From the NCBI GenBank assembly GCA_016789785.1, contig JAEUQE010000007.1:1-64000 (forward strand): DNA of 64,000 bases. Direction: 5' to 3'. Under the pieces are notes generated by a model. The model worked only from the letters and a program-made list of their open reading frames with translations. It ran no database searches and was not told the DNA's origin. The position numbers and the translations under genes were made by a program. The DNA comes from Bryobacterales bacterium (GTDB taxonomy: Bacteria; Acidobacteriota; Terriglobia; Bryobacterales; Bryobacteraceae). Shown here one piece after another: positions 48,271-56,748 of this stretch. Each line of letters opens with the position of its first letter. Position 1 is the stretch's first letter.

Positions 48271-48578
48271 AACCGGTGCGCCTCAATCCATTTGTCGAGG
48301 GCCACCCGGTCGAACCGAACCGAGCGGCCCCGCTGAATAACCACGCCATGTTCGCGGAACGCGCCACGCGCCCGCAGATGCCACAAAGCTTGTTTGGTGA
48401 TGCCCAGGTACCGCGCGGCTTCCTCCGCCGTGAGGCAGCGCTGGTTCTGGAATACGGCGGAGGCTTTGACCGCGCCCCCGCCGTTGCCGTTTACGCCGTC
48501 GCCCGGCGCAAGGTGTTGCCGCAGGTGCGAGGCTATGGCGGCCGCCATTTTTCCAATGTTCTTTTCATCGATCCACAT
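48267..48578 (-). CDS. Excisionase-like DNA-binding protein
   Basis: The product has 103 residues. The C-terminal 55 residues match MerR/excisionase-type winged helices: LTAEEAARYLGITKQALWHL as the DNA-recognition helix pair, then RGAFREHGVVIQRGRSVRFD and DKWIEAH. Such proteins direct excision of integrated elements or regulate their genes. The N-terminal part is helical and low in complexity. It sits between a 47-residue membrane protein and a 66-residue membrane protein in the same overlapping gene run. Confidence 0.7.
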   Translation of the reverse strand: MWIDEKNIGKMAAAIASHLRQHLAPGDGVNGNGGGAVKASAVFQNQRCLTAEEAARYLGITKQALWHLRARGAFREHGVVIQRGRSVRFDRVALDKWIEAHRL

Positions 48579-48582
48579 GCCT

Positions 48583-48726
48583 CTACTCCCCGAAGAAAAT
48601 CCGCCGCAGGAGCAACGCGAACGCCGCGATGGCCGCCCGGATTGCCGTCATGATCAGTGCCGCGCCGAACGCCGTGCAGGCGATCCACGCCACCAGTGTG
48701 AGCAGTGCGACGAAGGGGTCATTCAT
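48583..48726 (-). CDS. 47-residue membrane protein
   Basis: A short frame starts MNDPFVALLTLVAWIACTAF and is almost wholly hydrophobic, ending RRIFFGE. An AGGAGG-containing stretch, which is also the coding end of the preceding small gene, lies at suitable spacing before the ATG. Its stop is four bases before the excisionase-like gene. Spacing and composition support a real gene, most likely a small inner-membrane component. Confidence 0.55.
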   Translation of the reverse strand: MNDPFVALLTLVAWIACTAFGAALIMTAIRAAIAAFALLLRRIFFGE

Positions 48727-48729
48727 ACG

Positions 48730-48909
48730 CTAGCGGGAACCTCCTTCCTCCTCGAAGCGCTTGCGCATCACGTCGATCAACGGGCTGTTGGTGCGAATCT
48801 CACGCGTGCTGTCGGCTCGCGGCACATACGTGTACGAGTCGCCGCCGTATTGACCGTGACCGGTGTTCACGTCCGAACCACCGGGTTGCTTATTGGTTTC
48901 GTTTGTCAT
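48730..48909 (-). CDS. 59-residue hydrophilic protein
   Basis: A short frame begins MTNETNKQPGGSDVNTGHG and ends in RKRFEEEGGSR. A GGAGA site lies about nine bases before the ATG. The first 30 residues are rich in Asn, Gly and Tyr and look disordered. The end is helical and charged. The gap to the next gene is three bases, and it follows the VirD4-like gene by 48 bases. No family is recognised. Confidence 0.5.
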   Translation of the reverse strand: MTNETNKQPGGSDVNTGHGQYGGDSYTYVPRADSTREIRTNSPLIDVMRKRFEEEGGSR

Positions 48910-48957
48910 TGCTGCAATGTCTCCTTTGAAGTGAATTGGGAATTCGAAAAAACCGTC

Positions 48958-50637
48958 CTAAACCAGGCGCACAATGTTCTCGGGTGGAAAAAGGCCGCGC
49001 CACACCTTTTGGCCCGTTGAGATCGACTGATCGAAGAACACCTCGTAGCACCGGACGCCGTGCGGCCCCAGTGTCCGCACATAAGCGCCAACCAGCATCC
49101 CCGCCGCGCTGGTGCCGCGCCGAAGCCGCTGGAAACTTTCCTGCGCAACCAGCGGCTCGCGCTGCTGGCTGTAGCTCACGCTGTAGTTTTCAACCGTGCC
49201 CGGCACCGACCAAAACGAATCAGCGGGCTTGCCGCTGGCTCCCGCGCGCATCACCCACTGCTCGCCGAAATCAGACGACGAGAACCGCAGACTTTCGTCG
49301 TCGGACTGACAGCCGTACAGGCGGGTGTTGATGGTGGATAAGAGGGCCAGCATCTTGGCGCGACCCGTTTCGCCCGAACCGCACTCGGCGAAGAGTGAGT
49401 TGAGCGATTGAGTGGAAAGATACAACGACCCCCGCGCCTGACGACAAATCGACGTGAAGAGGTAGTCGTGGCTGGAGACGAACTGATGAGCTTCCGGCAC
49501 CAGAATGCACACCGGCCTCAGGTCATCGCCCGTCACGCCAGGCTTGAGCCGATCCAGGACAGCCATTTGCGTGGCCATCTTCCAAAGCACAAACGCGGCA
49601 CGCGATCCGCTGCCGTAGGACAGCGGCACGTCGATGCACACAATCGCCCCGTCCAGAATGGCCTGCGGCGTAATGACCGACGGCCCCAGGAAGAGACGGC
49701 TCAGCGGCGGGTGCGTCAGCGCGTTCCACGCTACCGTGCTGGTCACCACGATGCTGCTGCGAGTCCGGTCTTGCACCGAAACCATTTCGATCATCAAAAA
49801 CTCAACGTCGCGCCGGAGTTCGTCGAGTTGGCCGTCGGGACAGTTTTCAAGCGCCTTCTCGCACATCTCCCGGCAGAACGTTTTCGTGGTTTGCGCTTCG
49901 TAAGGCGTTTGCGGAATGGTGTTGATGATTCGCAGGCACACATCCGCGTCGATTCGGCCCACGGCATGAAAGCTCACGTGCATTACCGCCGCGTTGAGCT
50001 GATCCGCCTTATCCTCGAAGAACTGGTTTTCGTTGCCGCTTGAGGTCAGCCGCCCCCGGCCACTGACCTCGCGCATTTCGCGCAGCATATCCACGGCTTG
50101 GTTGATTTGCGCTTCTCCGCCGCTACGGCGCACCACCCAATCCAGGAAATTGAACACATGCCTGCCGTCCGCGCGAATGCGGATGACATCGCCCGACCGG
50201 CCCGCTATCGCGGCCCACCGTTCGATGTCGTCGGCGGCATCCCCCTTGGCCGATGCGGCCAAAATGCCGTAGCCTTTGGCCATCATGGCGATGCAGAGGG
50301 TGGCGTCGATGGCGCTCGTCTTGCCGCCTCCTGTCCCCGACAGGGTCAGGATGGACTCGCAACTTTGAGCAACTGTGTAGAGACCCTCCTTTCCTCGCTC
50401 AAAGCGCAGGAGCGGCGTTGAGCCGGTTGCGAATTGCTTGGGGTTTTCGGAAGGCCCATCACGGGCCGCCCGATGGGATGAATGGAGTATGAGTGGGTTG
50501 ATCATGCCGCACAAGAGAGCGGCGGCCAAACCGACCGCCCAAAATGTGAGTGTTGCGGTGCCTCCGCTTGTGGGAAGCACCCGTTGACTGGACTGGGCAC
50601 ATCGAATCAACGGTTGAAACCAGATCAAGCAAGCCAC
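48958..50637 (-). CDS. VirD4/TraG-like coupling ATPase
   Basis: The product has 559 residues from a GTG preceded by AGGAGG at eight bases. One N-terminal membrane helix (WAVGLAAALLCGMINPLIL) is followed by an ATPase domain with Walker A LTLSGTGGGKTSAID near residue 100. The Walker B strand reads VCILVPEAHQF, where proline replaces the usual aspartate before Glu. The later segment GSLYLSTQSLNSLFAECG is like the conserved glutamine motif of conjugative coupling proteins. It would pump DNA or proteins at the membrane. No relaxase or mating-pair genes are seen, so the machinery is incomplete or novel. Confidence 0.72.
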   Translation of the reverse strand: MACLIWFQPLIRCAQSSQRVLPTSGGTATLTFWAVGLAAALLCGMINPLILHSSHRAARDGPSENPKQFATGSTPLLRFERGKEGLYTVAQSCESILTLSGTGGGKTSAIDATLCIAMMAKGYGILAASAKGDAADDIERWAAIAGRSGDVIRIRADGRHVFNFLDWVVRRSGGEAQINQAVDMLREMREVSGRGRLTSSGNENQFFEDKADQLNAAVMHVSFHAVGRIDADVCLRIINTIPQTPYEAQTTKTFCREMCEKALENCPDGQLDELRRDVEFLMIEMVSVQDRTRSSIVVTSTVAWNALTHPPLSRLFLGPSVITPQAILDGAIVCIDVPLSYGSGSRAAFVLWKMATQMAVLDRLKPGVTGDDLRPVCILVPEAHQFVSSHDYLFTSICRQARGSLYLSTQSLNSLFAECGSGETGRAKMLALLSTINTRLYGCQSDDESLRFSSSDFGEQWVMRAGASGKPADSFWSVPGTVENYSVSYSQQREPLVAQESFQRLRRGTSAAGMLVGAYVRTLGPHGVRCYEVFFDQSISTGQKVWRGLFPPENIVRLV

Positions 50638-50767
50638 CGAGCGGCCCTCCTGGACAAACAGCGATTAAATTATAAATATCATACCTCAATGAAAATTGCA
50701 AGACCATTGCTGTTTGATGCCGATGATTGCTACCGTGTAGTGGGAGGCGCGCAAAGCAAGGTCAACG

Positions 50768-51790
50768 ATGGTCAAGCACCCTCATCCGTCGGCCAGCACT
50801 GCCAGCCTTGAAACCATCTACCTCTTCGTTCGCTTCGCCGAGGAGATGGCCGGCCCATCTATAAGAGCCGACGCCATGGCGTACGCCCAGTCAGCTTTTG
50901 GCAATTCGCTTGGCAACACGGCAATGGCGAGCAAGGCACTCGAGGAAGACGCAGCACTCGGGCAAACAGGTGTTGCGACCGAGGGCTCAAAAAGTCCTGC
51001 CAGCTCCGTCAGGGCATCATTGCCTTCCGACACTGCGGCCATCCGAAATCTCGCCACGGCCTGGATTGTCTTGAGGGAGTCGACTCCTGATAATCACGCC
51101 CTTCCACCCGATACCCCCCTAAACTTGGTCGTTCCAAGTGCCCATGTGAGAGAGTTTTCGGAGTTCGACGAATTCCTCCGCCGCAATCTACTCTCGCTTC
51201 TGGAAGCCCTTTCGCTGTATAGTTCTGCGCTTGCAGTGAGCACACTCAAAGCCAAGCGAATCATCACAGTCGAAGGTCACAGGTTCTATCCCGTGACGCT
51301 TGCAGCAGAGTGCGCTCAAGTGACCGAAGCGCGGATGAAACTCTGGGTACAGAGAGCCGTGGCCTTTGATGGGGCGAAGATCAAGTCCTACGAGTCGCCC
51401 ATCACACGCGACCTCTACATTGAAGAAGATTCAGTGAACCGCCTTGCGAAGCGATTCGTGAAAGTTCCCAACGGTGAGCACGCCGCCGACGTTGTCATTG
51501 GGGCGACAGATGATCAAAGCGGCTACATTCACGTTTCGGAGGCCGCCCGCCTGGTTGGCATCAAACAGCCCGCCTTCTGGAAATGGGCGAGTAGAGGCGA
51601 AGTCCCCTCACTGCAAAAGTCGCTTTCGATCGTGAAGTGTCCCATCTCCGACCACATGTATGTGCTGGAGCGCGAAGTGCACGAACTGGCATCCATTCGC
51701 AAAACAGTAGGGCTGAAGCATAGCGCCGTCCGTCCCTCGCCTTCGTCAGCCGCTCGACGAAAAGCCCCACCAACGCGCCGGGAGCGTTAG
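50768..51790 (+). CDS. Hypothetical protein with helix-turn-helix segments
   Basis: The product has 340 residues. The N-terminal 150 residues are helical and of mixed composition. From about residue 170 two DNA-binding-like modules are visible, one with FYPVTLAAECAQVTEARMKL and one with GYIHVSEAARLVGIKQPAFW. The C-terminus is basic. It is divergent from the VirD4-like operon across a 130-base AT-rich promoter region, so it may regulate that operon. Its last codons (Glu-Arg-stop) lie inside the left copy of the 150-bp repeat, so the original C-terminus may have been replaced. Confidence 0.6.
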   Translation: MVKHPHPSASTASLETIYLFVRFAEEMAGPSIRADAMAYAQSAFGNSLGNTAMASKALEEDAALGQTGVATEGSKSPASSVRASLPSDTAAIRNLATAWIVLRESTPDNHALPPDTPLNLVVPSAHVREFSEFDEFLRRNLLSLLEALSLYSSALAVSTLKAKRIITVEGHRFYPVTLAAECAQVTEARMKLWVQRAVAFDGAKIKSYESPITRDLYIEEDSVNRLAKRFVKVPNGEHAADVVIGATDDQSGYIHVSEAARLVGIKQPAFWKWASRGEVPSLQKSLSIVKCPISDHMYVLEREVHELASIRKTVGLKHSAVRPSPSSAARRKAPPTRRER

Positions 51791-51930
51791 TACTGTTTTC
51801 GTTGCATGAACGCCTTTCTTCATTGACGCCCCCGTTGACGAATTTCAGTCCTCCCCATGCGGTTTCTTGCACCCGCGCGCGTTCGCGTCCAGAGGAGACG
51901 ATGTGTAACTTCCTATCTTTGAGCGATTTA
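51781..51930. repeat. 150-bp direct repeat, left copy
   Basis: This copy is clearly homologous to 58074-58223. Both begin with GAGCGTTAGT, share an identical 32-base core (51844-51875 here) and end with TTTGAGCGATTTA here or TTTGAGTGATTTA on the right. The sequence to the right differs: a broken integrase here, a broken tRNA-Arg at the other copy. Confidence 0.8.
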
Positions 51931-52405
51931 CACGTTCGCCCGTGTGGGAGCCGTCATCACGATGAAGGTGGAAGATTACTTCATCCAAGGGCGCCGGGGA
52001 TGGGTGCGTCTCCATGAGAAAGGCGGCAAGCGTCACGAGGTGCCAGCCAATCACAACCTCGACGAGTATCTGGAACGCTACATCGAGGCCGCAGGCCTTG
52101 GCCCGGAGCTGAAGTCTCCCCTCTTTCGGACGGCTGCCGGCAGAACCGGCAGCCTCACGGCGAAGCCGATGGCGCAGGCCGACGTGTACCGGATGATTCG
52201 GCGCAGAGCGAGAGAGGCCGGGATCAAGACGAAGATCGGCTGCCACACGTTCCGCGCTACCGGAATCACAGCCTATTTGAAAAACGGCGGCAAGCTGGAG
52301 ACCGCCCAGCGGATCGCCGCCCACGAATCTTCACGCACGACCGGGCTTTACGACCGGAGGGACGACGACATCAGTTTGGACGAGGTCGAGAGGATTGTGA
52401 TTTAA
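51929..52405 (+). pseudogene. Tyrosine recombinase lacking its N-terminal domain
   Basis: About 158 residues of the catalytic half remain, beginning YTFARVGAVITMKVED directly at the end of the left repeat. Visible motifs are VRLHEKGGKRHEVPANHN (beta-hairpin lysine region), HTFRATGITAYLKNGG (H-x-x-R), IAAHESSRTTGLYDRRDDD (second histidine region and nucleophile tyrosine) and DEVERIVI. The first catalytic arginine helix and the whole core-binding domain are missing, so the protein should be inactive. No ribosome site precedes the frame. The 5' end coincides with the repeat boundary, pointing to loss by insertion. Confidence 0.75.
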
Positions 52406-52974
52406 CCGCGCTTGCGAAAGCGCACAATAGCGCAAAGTCCAAGAGCCAGCAGCGGCCAGTAGACAGGCTCGGGAACGACTATTGACTGGCCCACATTGAT
52501 GGAACCATCTGTGATCGTTGCCGCAATCGCCGCGCCATCGGCGTCTCCCAGCGAGTTGAGGTTAATCGTGACGGGACTGACTCCAGATGCGAGCGTGTCA
52601 AAAGTAAGGGTTGCCAAAACAAACGCCGGGGCCTGAAGATCATTCAAGTCCGAAACGGTGTCCAGCGACAGCTCAAAAAGATTGACCGACCCGAAGCCGA
52701 GCGTAGCCGATTGGATGCTCCCCAACCCCAAGATATCGAGTTGGCTTCCGAATACCGCGCCGCTGAAGCTGAGGATTGCCGGATCGAACAGGATGTCGAA
52801 ATCGAAGACCCCCACGGACGGCGCGACGCCGTTACCCAAGCCCGTTAGGTTTACTGTAAACACTGCTTGATTGCCAAGCGTTACCAGTTGTGAGCCGGGA
52901 TTGATAGAGATAGTTGCGGCTTGAGTCCACACCGCTAGAGTTAGAAAAACGAGGGCAGCACGTAGGTTCCTCAT
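52402..52974 (-). CDS. PEP-CTERM protein with cohesin-like domain
   Basis: The product has 190 residues, starting MRNLRAALVFLTLAVW at an ATG overlapping the dockerin gene stop. A signal peptide is cleaved near TQAA. The middle domain (SINPGSQLVTLGNQAVFTVN, VGVFDFDILFDPAILSFSG, FVLATLTFDTLASG) has the strand pattern of cohesin domains, which bind dockerins. The C-terminus is a PEP-CTERM sorting signal: VPEPVYWPLLALGLC followed by the basic end RFRKRG. It is probably processed by an exosortase and displayed in the envelope. Its last bases overlap the convergent integrase remnant by four. Confidence 0.75.
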   Translation of the reverse strand: MRNLRAALVFLTLAVWTQAATISINPGSQLVTLGNQAVFTVNLTGLGNGVAPSVGVFDFDILFDPAILSFSGAVFGSQLDILGLGSIQSATLGFGSVNLFELSLDTVSDLNDLQAPAFVLATLTFDTLASGVSPVTINLNSLGDADGAAIAATITDGSINVGQSIVVPEPVYWPLLALGLCAIVRFRKRG

Positions 52975-53795
52975 TGGGAACACCTTGCCTTGGTGCATAG
53001 CGTCGTCATGATCCGCACATCGAGAGCATCGATCTTACCGTCGCGGTTCAGGTCGCGAGCATCATTCGGACATGCAGCTTGATGATTAAGAAACAACTGA
53101 ATCACGCCTATATCATCGCTATTTATTTGACCATCCCCGGTCAGATCGCCGCGAACTAACTCTGGAACTGTCGCTGATACATTCATTTGCAATATGCTGT
53201 TGTCAGGATTCTGATACCGCAGTCGTATCGTGGTGCTCCCGGAGCTAAACGCTGTAGCGCTATCGAAACTATTTGTGCGAACAATATTTGGGTCATCGGA
53301 TATCACCGACAGGCGGGTTGACTTCCCAATGTCTGCTATTCGACCATCAGAAAACAACCCACGCACACGCAGTCCCAGCGTGTCCCCAACATACAAAAAG
53401 TCAATGTGACTGTTGATCGATATCAACCGCGAACATACAAGTGGAGATTCAATATCTACTTGGAGTGGTCTAGACTGTACTGTGCGGTCATCGCTTCGAA
53501 CGCCAATTGCAGTGATTTGATATAGTCCAAGTCTCCGTGAATCGAGGGTCAGATCAAACTCATATGGAGGCGACGTACGTGGTGAAGAAATAGATCCATC
53601 TTCTCCCCTGACCAGTATCGACTTAAATGCACCTGCCGTGGATGAAACAGTGATACGAACCGTTTGTGCTGGATAGAATTGGTCGCCATCGCGTGGAGCT
53701 GATATAGCTAGATACTCTGGGTTCTGTGCAAGTAAATTAATGCAGCAGAGTAGTGCAGCGGCAACGATGCAAGTAGTGAGGTGCTTTGTCGTCAT
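52971..53795 (-). CDS. Secreted protein with Ig-like region and C-terminal dockerin
   Basis: The product has 274 residues. A signal peptide (MTTKHLTTCIVAAALLCCIN) precedes Ig-like beta segments (TVRITVSSTAGAFKSILVRG and later GDTLGLRVRGLFSDGR). The C-terminal 55 residues contain the two calcium-binding F-hand repeats of a type I dockerin: GDLTGDGQINSDDIGVIQLF and DLNRDGKIDALDVRIM. A dockerin partner is encoded in the next gene of the operon. Overlaps of four bases on both sides indicate tight coupling. A catalytic site is not evident, so it may be an adaptor. Confidence 0.78.
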   Translation of the reverse strand: MTTKHLTTCIVAAALLCCINLLAQNPEYLAISAPRDGDQFYPAQTVRITVSSTAGAFKSILVRGEDGSISSPRTSPPYEFDLTLDSRRLGLYQITAIGVRSDDRTVQSRPLQVDIESPLVCSRLISINSHIDFLYVGDTLGLRVRGLFSDGRIADIGKSTRLSVISDDPNIVRTNSFDSATAFSSGSTTIRLRYQNPDNSILQMNVSATVPELVRGDLTGDGQINSDDIGVIQLFLNHQAACPNDARDLNRDGKIDALDVRIMTTLCTKARCSQ

Positions 53796-55822
53796 GGAAG
53801 GATGTCCGCAAATAATCCACTCAACTTCAAGGATGAATGGAGCAACGTGAGTACACGTTCAGGAACACCAGTTGGTGGCGCCGCTACGATCTGGCCCCCA
53901 ACAATGATCCGCCCCAGCACGTCCGGGCCAAGTGTATACAGCTTGGGATCAACCGCATGAATCAGGCCGCGCAGCCTGCTTGCTGTACGTACTCCATCGA
54001 GTACGAGGGGATCAAACGATCCAAAAGCGGCGGCATTGGTGAATCCTAGAAGTAAAGCCTGTTGGCTGACATCTGCCACAATCAAATCACTATCACCAGC
54101 GAACAGTTCTCGAAAACCTCTTTCCGGGAGAACACTGGGGCAGAAAGTTCCCAGACTTAAGAACGCGCGCACATTAGCCTCCGCCGTTGTAGTCTGTTGA
54201 GGTGATGCAATCCCGACGATTACATGAGTCTTTATCGGAACTAATCGCTGTCGAAGAACAGAGCCGATCATCAGACTGCCGACGCTCAAATCGCGCACGC
54301 CGTCCCCAACTGTAGAGCCGTCCCAACCTAGGAGTACTTGACAGATATCGTTGGATGCAGAGAGTCGATTAGCTAATTGGCTACCTAGGTGAGGGCTGGC
54401 TATTGTAATGAGCTTGTGAATTGTTCCAGATTTATAGTTAGAGGACTTTAGAAAGTCGCTTTGAATAGACAATGTGCGTGCGATTAACCCTCCCATCGAA
54501 TGAGCTATGATGTCGAGTTGAGCGACCGCAATGGCTGGTCTACCGGGTACCACCGTTAAGGCACCTGTGCGATACGAATGAAGGCACCGGGCTACCTGCC
54601 CAGATACGATCACGGCGTTCATCCTGAAGCCAGCGGAATTAGTACCCCGATAATCCGCCGCACATACTGTAAATGGAGTATTAGAATCTAGCCCCAGGAC
54701 AGTTTCTCTCAGGGGGGGAAAAAAGTCCCAAGCGTTGGAATTGCCCCACAGTCCATGAACTAAGATCACAGGGGGTCTAACGATAGTAATGGCGTGATAG
54801 AGCGTCTGTGGAGGTGGTGGGGAAGCCCCGAACCACTTACGAGTGATTTTGATATAGAGTGTTCGACTGGGTGAGGAATCCGCAAGACCGAAATCGTATG
54901 GTGCCCGAAACACAGCGATAGCCATCGGGCCGCCTTGTTGGTCTGTGAAGACTCCCTGTAAAGGCAGGGTGAAGATGCCTGGCCCTGCGAATAGCCCGTC
55001 AAGCGGGGTGTCGTGAGCTCCCAAAGCACCGTGCCCCTGCCCTCCATTGGGAACGGGCTGAAATGATGAATCAACCAGTTGGACATCGGCCTGCCCTCCT
55101 CCGGCGGCGCAAACGGGAATAGCGACGATGATTCTTGCGACTCCGTCTGCCGCAACTCCTTGGACGCGCCTGCCTGAAAGAACGTTCTTCAGTTGGTTTA
55201 AATCCGTGGTCAGCCCCGTTGGGCCTGTTCCAGTGGCCAGAGACGTAAAGGCGGGGTCGAGAAGAGACACCTGCCGGTTATCTGTTCCATAGAACAACCC
55301 ACAGCCACCGACATTCACCGTGATACTGCCACTTCCACCAGTGGCAAAGCATCCCTGAGGGGTGCAAGTAGGTGCTTCTGAGACGCCGAACGACAACGCA
55401 TTGCTCCGGCCAGCCTGCACTTGGATGTCAAATTCGCCGGTGTCAAAAGTGAGTGTCTGGGTTTGGCCGTCGACTGTCCAAGCGAGGCCAACCTGTACAC
55501 CGCCGGAGCGCGTCACCGAGACATGTAAAGTTTCCGACCGCAGCAAAGTGGTTCCGTCGATGCGCTGTAGCACTCCGGCGAGCGCAAACCCAGATCCCGT
55601 ACTGACACTTCCGGTCACTGTCGAACTAAATGAGACACTGAGGCGCTCGGCTGACTCGGTGGAAGAGTAGGAGCAGGAATAGTTGGCTATGCCGGAGCAT
55701 GTGCCAGTGGCGTTGCTGGGGCCGCTCGTGTTGTAAAAAACATACGCACTCGGCTGAGCCCGTAGCGATTGTATGCCGAGCAACACGATGGTCACGGCCA
55801 GCAGCAAGTGACGTCGCGTCAT
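53792..55822 (-). CDS. Large secreted alpha/beta hydrolase (lipase/acyltransferase-like)
   Basis: The product has 676 residues. A signal peptide (MTRRHLLLAVTIVLLG) is followed by about 330 residues of beta-rich, Ser/Thr/Gly-rich sequence, then a hydrolase domain. Its oxyanion strand is PPVILVHGLWGNSNAWDFF near residue 355 and its nucleophile elbow is LDIIAHSMGGLIARTL near 440. The block IHKLITIASPHLGSQLA is typical of lipases and PGAP1/LCAT-like acyl hydrolases. The GC content is lower than in the core genes. It probably works outside the cell on lipids or esters, and by operon context may be assembled with the dockerin and cohesin-like proteins. Confidence 0.72.
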   Translation of the reverse strand: MTRRHLLLAVTIVLLGIQSLRAQPSAYVFYNTSGPSNATGTCSGIANYSCSYSSTESAERLSVSFSSTVTGSVSTGSGFALAGVLQRIDGTTLLRSETLHVSVTRSGGVQVGLAWTVDGQTQTLTFDTGEFDIQVQAGRSNALSFGVSEAPTCTPQGCFATGGSGSITVNVGGCGLFYGTDNRQVSLLDPAFTSLATGTGPTGLTTDLNQLKNVLSGRRVQGVAADGVARIIVAIPVCAAGGGQADVQLVDSSFQPVPNGGQGHGALGAHDTPLDGLFAGPGIFTLPLQGVFTDQQGGPMAIAVFRAPYDFGLADSSPSRTLYIKITRKWFGASPPPPQTLYHAITIVRPPVILVHGLWGNSNAWDFFPPLRETVLGLDSNTPFTVCAADYRGTNSAGFRMNAVIVSGQVARCLHSYRTGALTVVPGRPAIAVAQLDIIAHSMGGLIARTLSIQSDFLKSSNYKSGTIHKLITIASPHLGSQLANRLSASNDICQVLLGWDGSTVGDGVRDLSVGSLMIGSVLRQRLVPIKTHVIVGIASPQQTTTAEANVRAFLSLGTFCPSVLPERGFRELFAGDSDLIVADVSQQALLLGFTNAAAFGSFDPLVLDGVRTASRLRGLIHAVDPKLYTLGPDVLGRIIVGGQIVAAPPTGVPERVLTLLHSSLKLSGLFADILP

Positions 55823-56721
55823 TTAGGGGAGCCCTCCAATCGAGAACGTTTCTGCGCGGCGACCTCGGTGGTCGCAGCGTTCGACATGCCGTGTTCAAAC
55901 GCCAGCACACAGCCTTGGTAAGAACTGGCCTTGGCCGGATTGTGCATGAACTCCCAGATGGTGGGAACCAGCGTGTTGCCCTGCCCCGCCCAATCCTTCA
56001 CCTTGACCACGCAGGGCGGTGGAGTGGTCAATTCGGTTTCCGTCGTATCCGCGAGGCCATCGGCGCGAAACGCAGCGGGCCTGACCGTCGCCGGGCATGG
56101 CGCCTGGCGAAGCGTGGCTTTGGCATGAAACGGATTCTCGCGCCACAACTCTACGCCTTCCTTCTTGAGGTGGCGATGAACCCCCACGGCGTGATCCTTG
56201 AACACCACCTCGTAGCGGCCCGTGTTCAGATCGAACGTTCCCTGCGCCTGATGCTCGGCGGATTCGGCGTCGCCGTCGCGTACCGTGTGGGTTCTGGTGT
56301 AGGTCAGAACGCCTTGCGCAGACAACATCCAACGCTCCACATCGGTGATACCTCGGCGTCGTGTCGCCGTTGCCGGAGGAACCTGGTACGGAGCCATGTA
56401 GCACCGCCTGCCGCCGTTGGGAGTGGATTGGCAATAGTGTTGCGGTAGTCGGCTTTTGCGCATCGGCTCCCAGCCCGAGGATGTCTTGCGAACAATGCCC
56501 AGCGACAACGGCGCGAAATGGATGACGTCACCCCAGCCGTCGTTGTCGAACCGCACATCGCTGTCTTTCCACCGTTCGATGAAGCGACTGTATTCACGGA
56601 CAAGTTGTGTGGAGGACAAGTCGTAGCATTGGCCGGAAGCAAACCGCGAACACACGAGGAGGGCGAGAACGAGAGGCCGACGAAAGAGCGTCAATGCAGC
56701 CACCTCCAAAATGCGGTTCAA
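55819..56721 (-). CDS. Secreted hypothetical protein
   Basis: The product has 300 residues with an N-terminal hydrophobic leader (LFRRPLVLALLVCSRFASG). The mature part contains several cysteines and aromatic residues (WKDSDVRFDNDGWGDVIHF, QHYCQSTPNGGRRCYMAPY). The mid-region YTRTHTVRDGDAESAEHQAQ and DLNTGRYEVVFKDHAVG suggest a beta-rich fold. No family is recognised. Its stop overlaps the lipase start by four bases, so it belongs to the operon. It starts 27 bases after the membrane-protein gene. Confidence 0.62.
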   Translation of the reverse strand: MNRILEVAALTLFRRPLVLALLVCSRFASGQCYDLSSTQLVREYSRFIERWKDSDVRFDNDGWGDVIHFAPLSLGIVRKTSSGWEPMRKSRLPQHYCQSTPNGGRRCYMAPYQVPPATATRRRGITDVERWMLSAQGVLTYTRTHTVRDGDAESAEHQAQGTFDLNTGRYEVVFKDHAVGVHRHLKKEGVELWRENPFHAKATLRQAPCPATVRPAAFRADGLADTTETELTTPPPCVVKVKDWAGQGNTLVPTIWEFMHNPAKASSYQGCVLAFEHGMSNAATTEVAAQKRSRLEGSPK

Positions 56722-56748
56722 CCATACTTACAAATGTGGCATCGGAAA

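Noticed and set aside
51781..51930. Reading of the 150-bp repeat as an integron attC site
   Set aside because: A GTTAGT occurs at the start, but the required paired RYYYAAC and palindromic arms are not present and the adjacent recombinases are not integron integrases.
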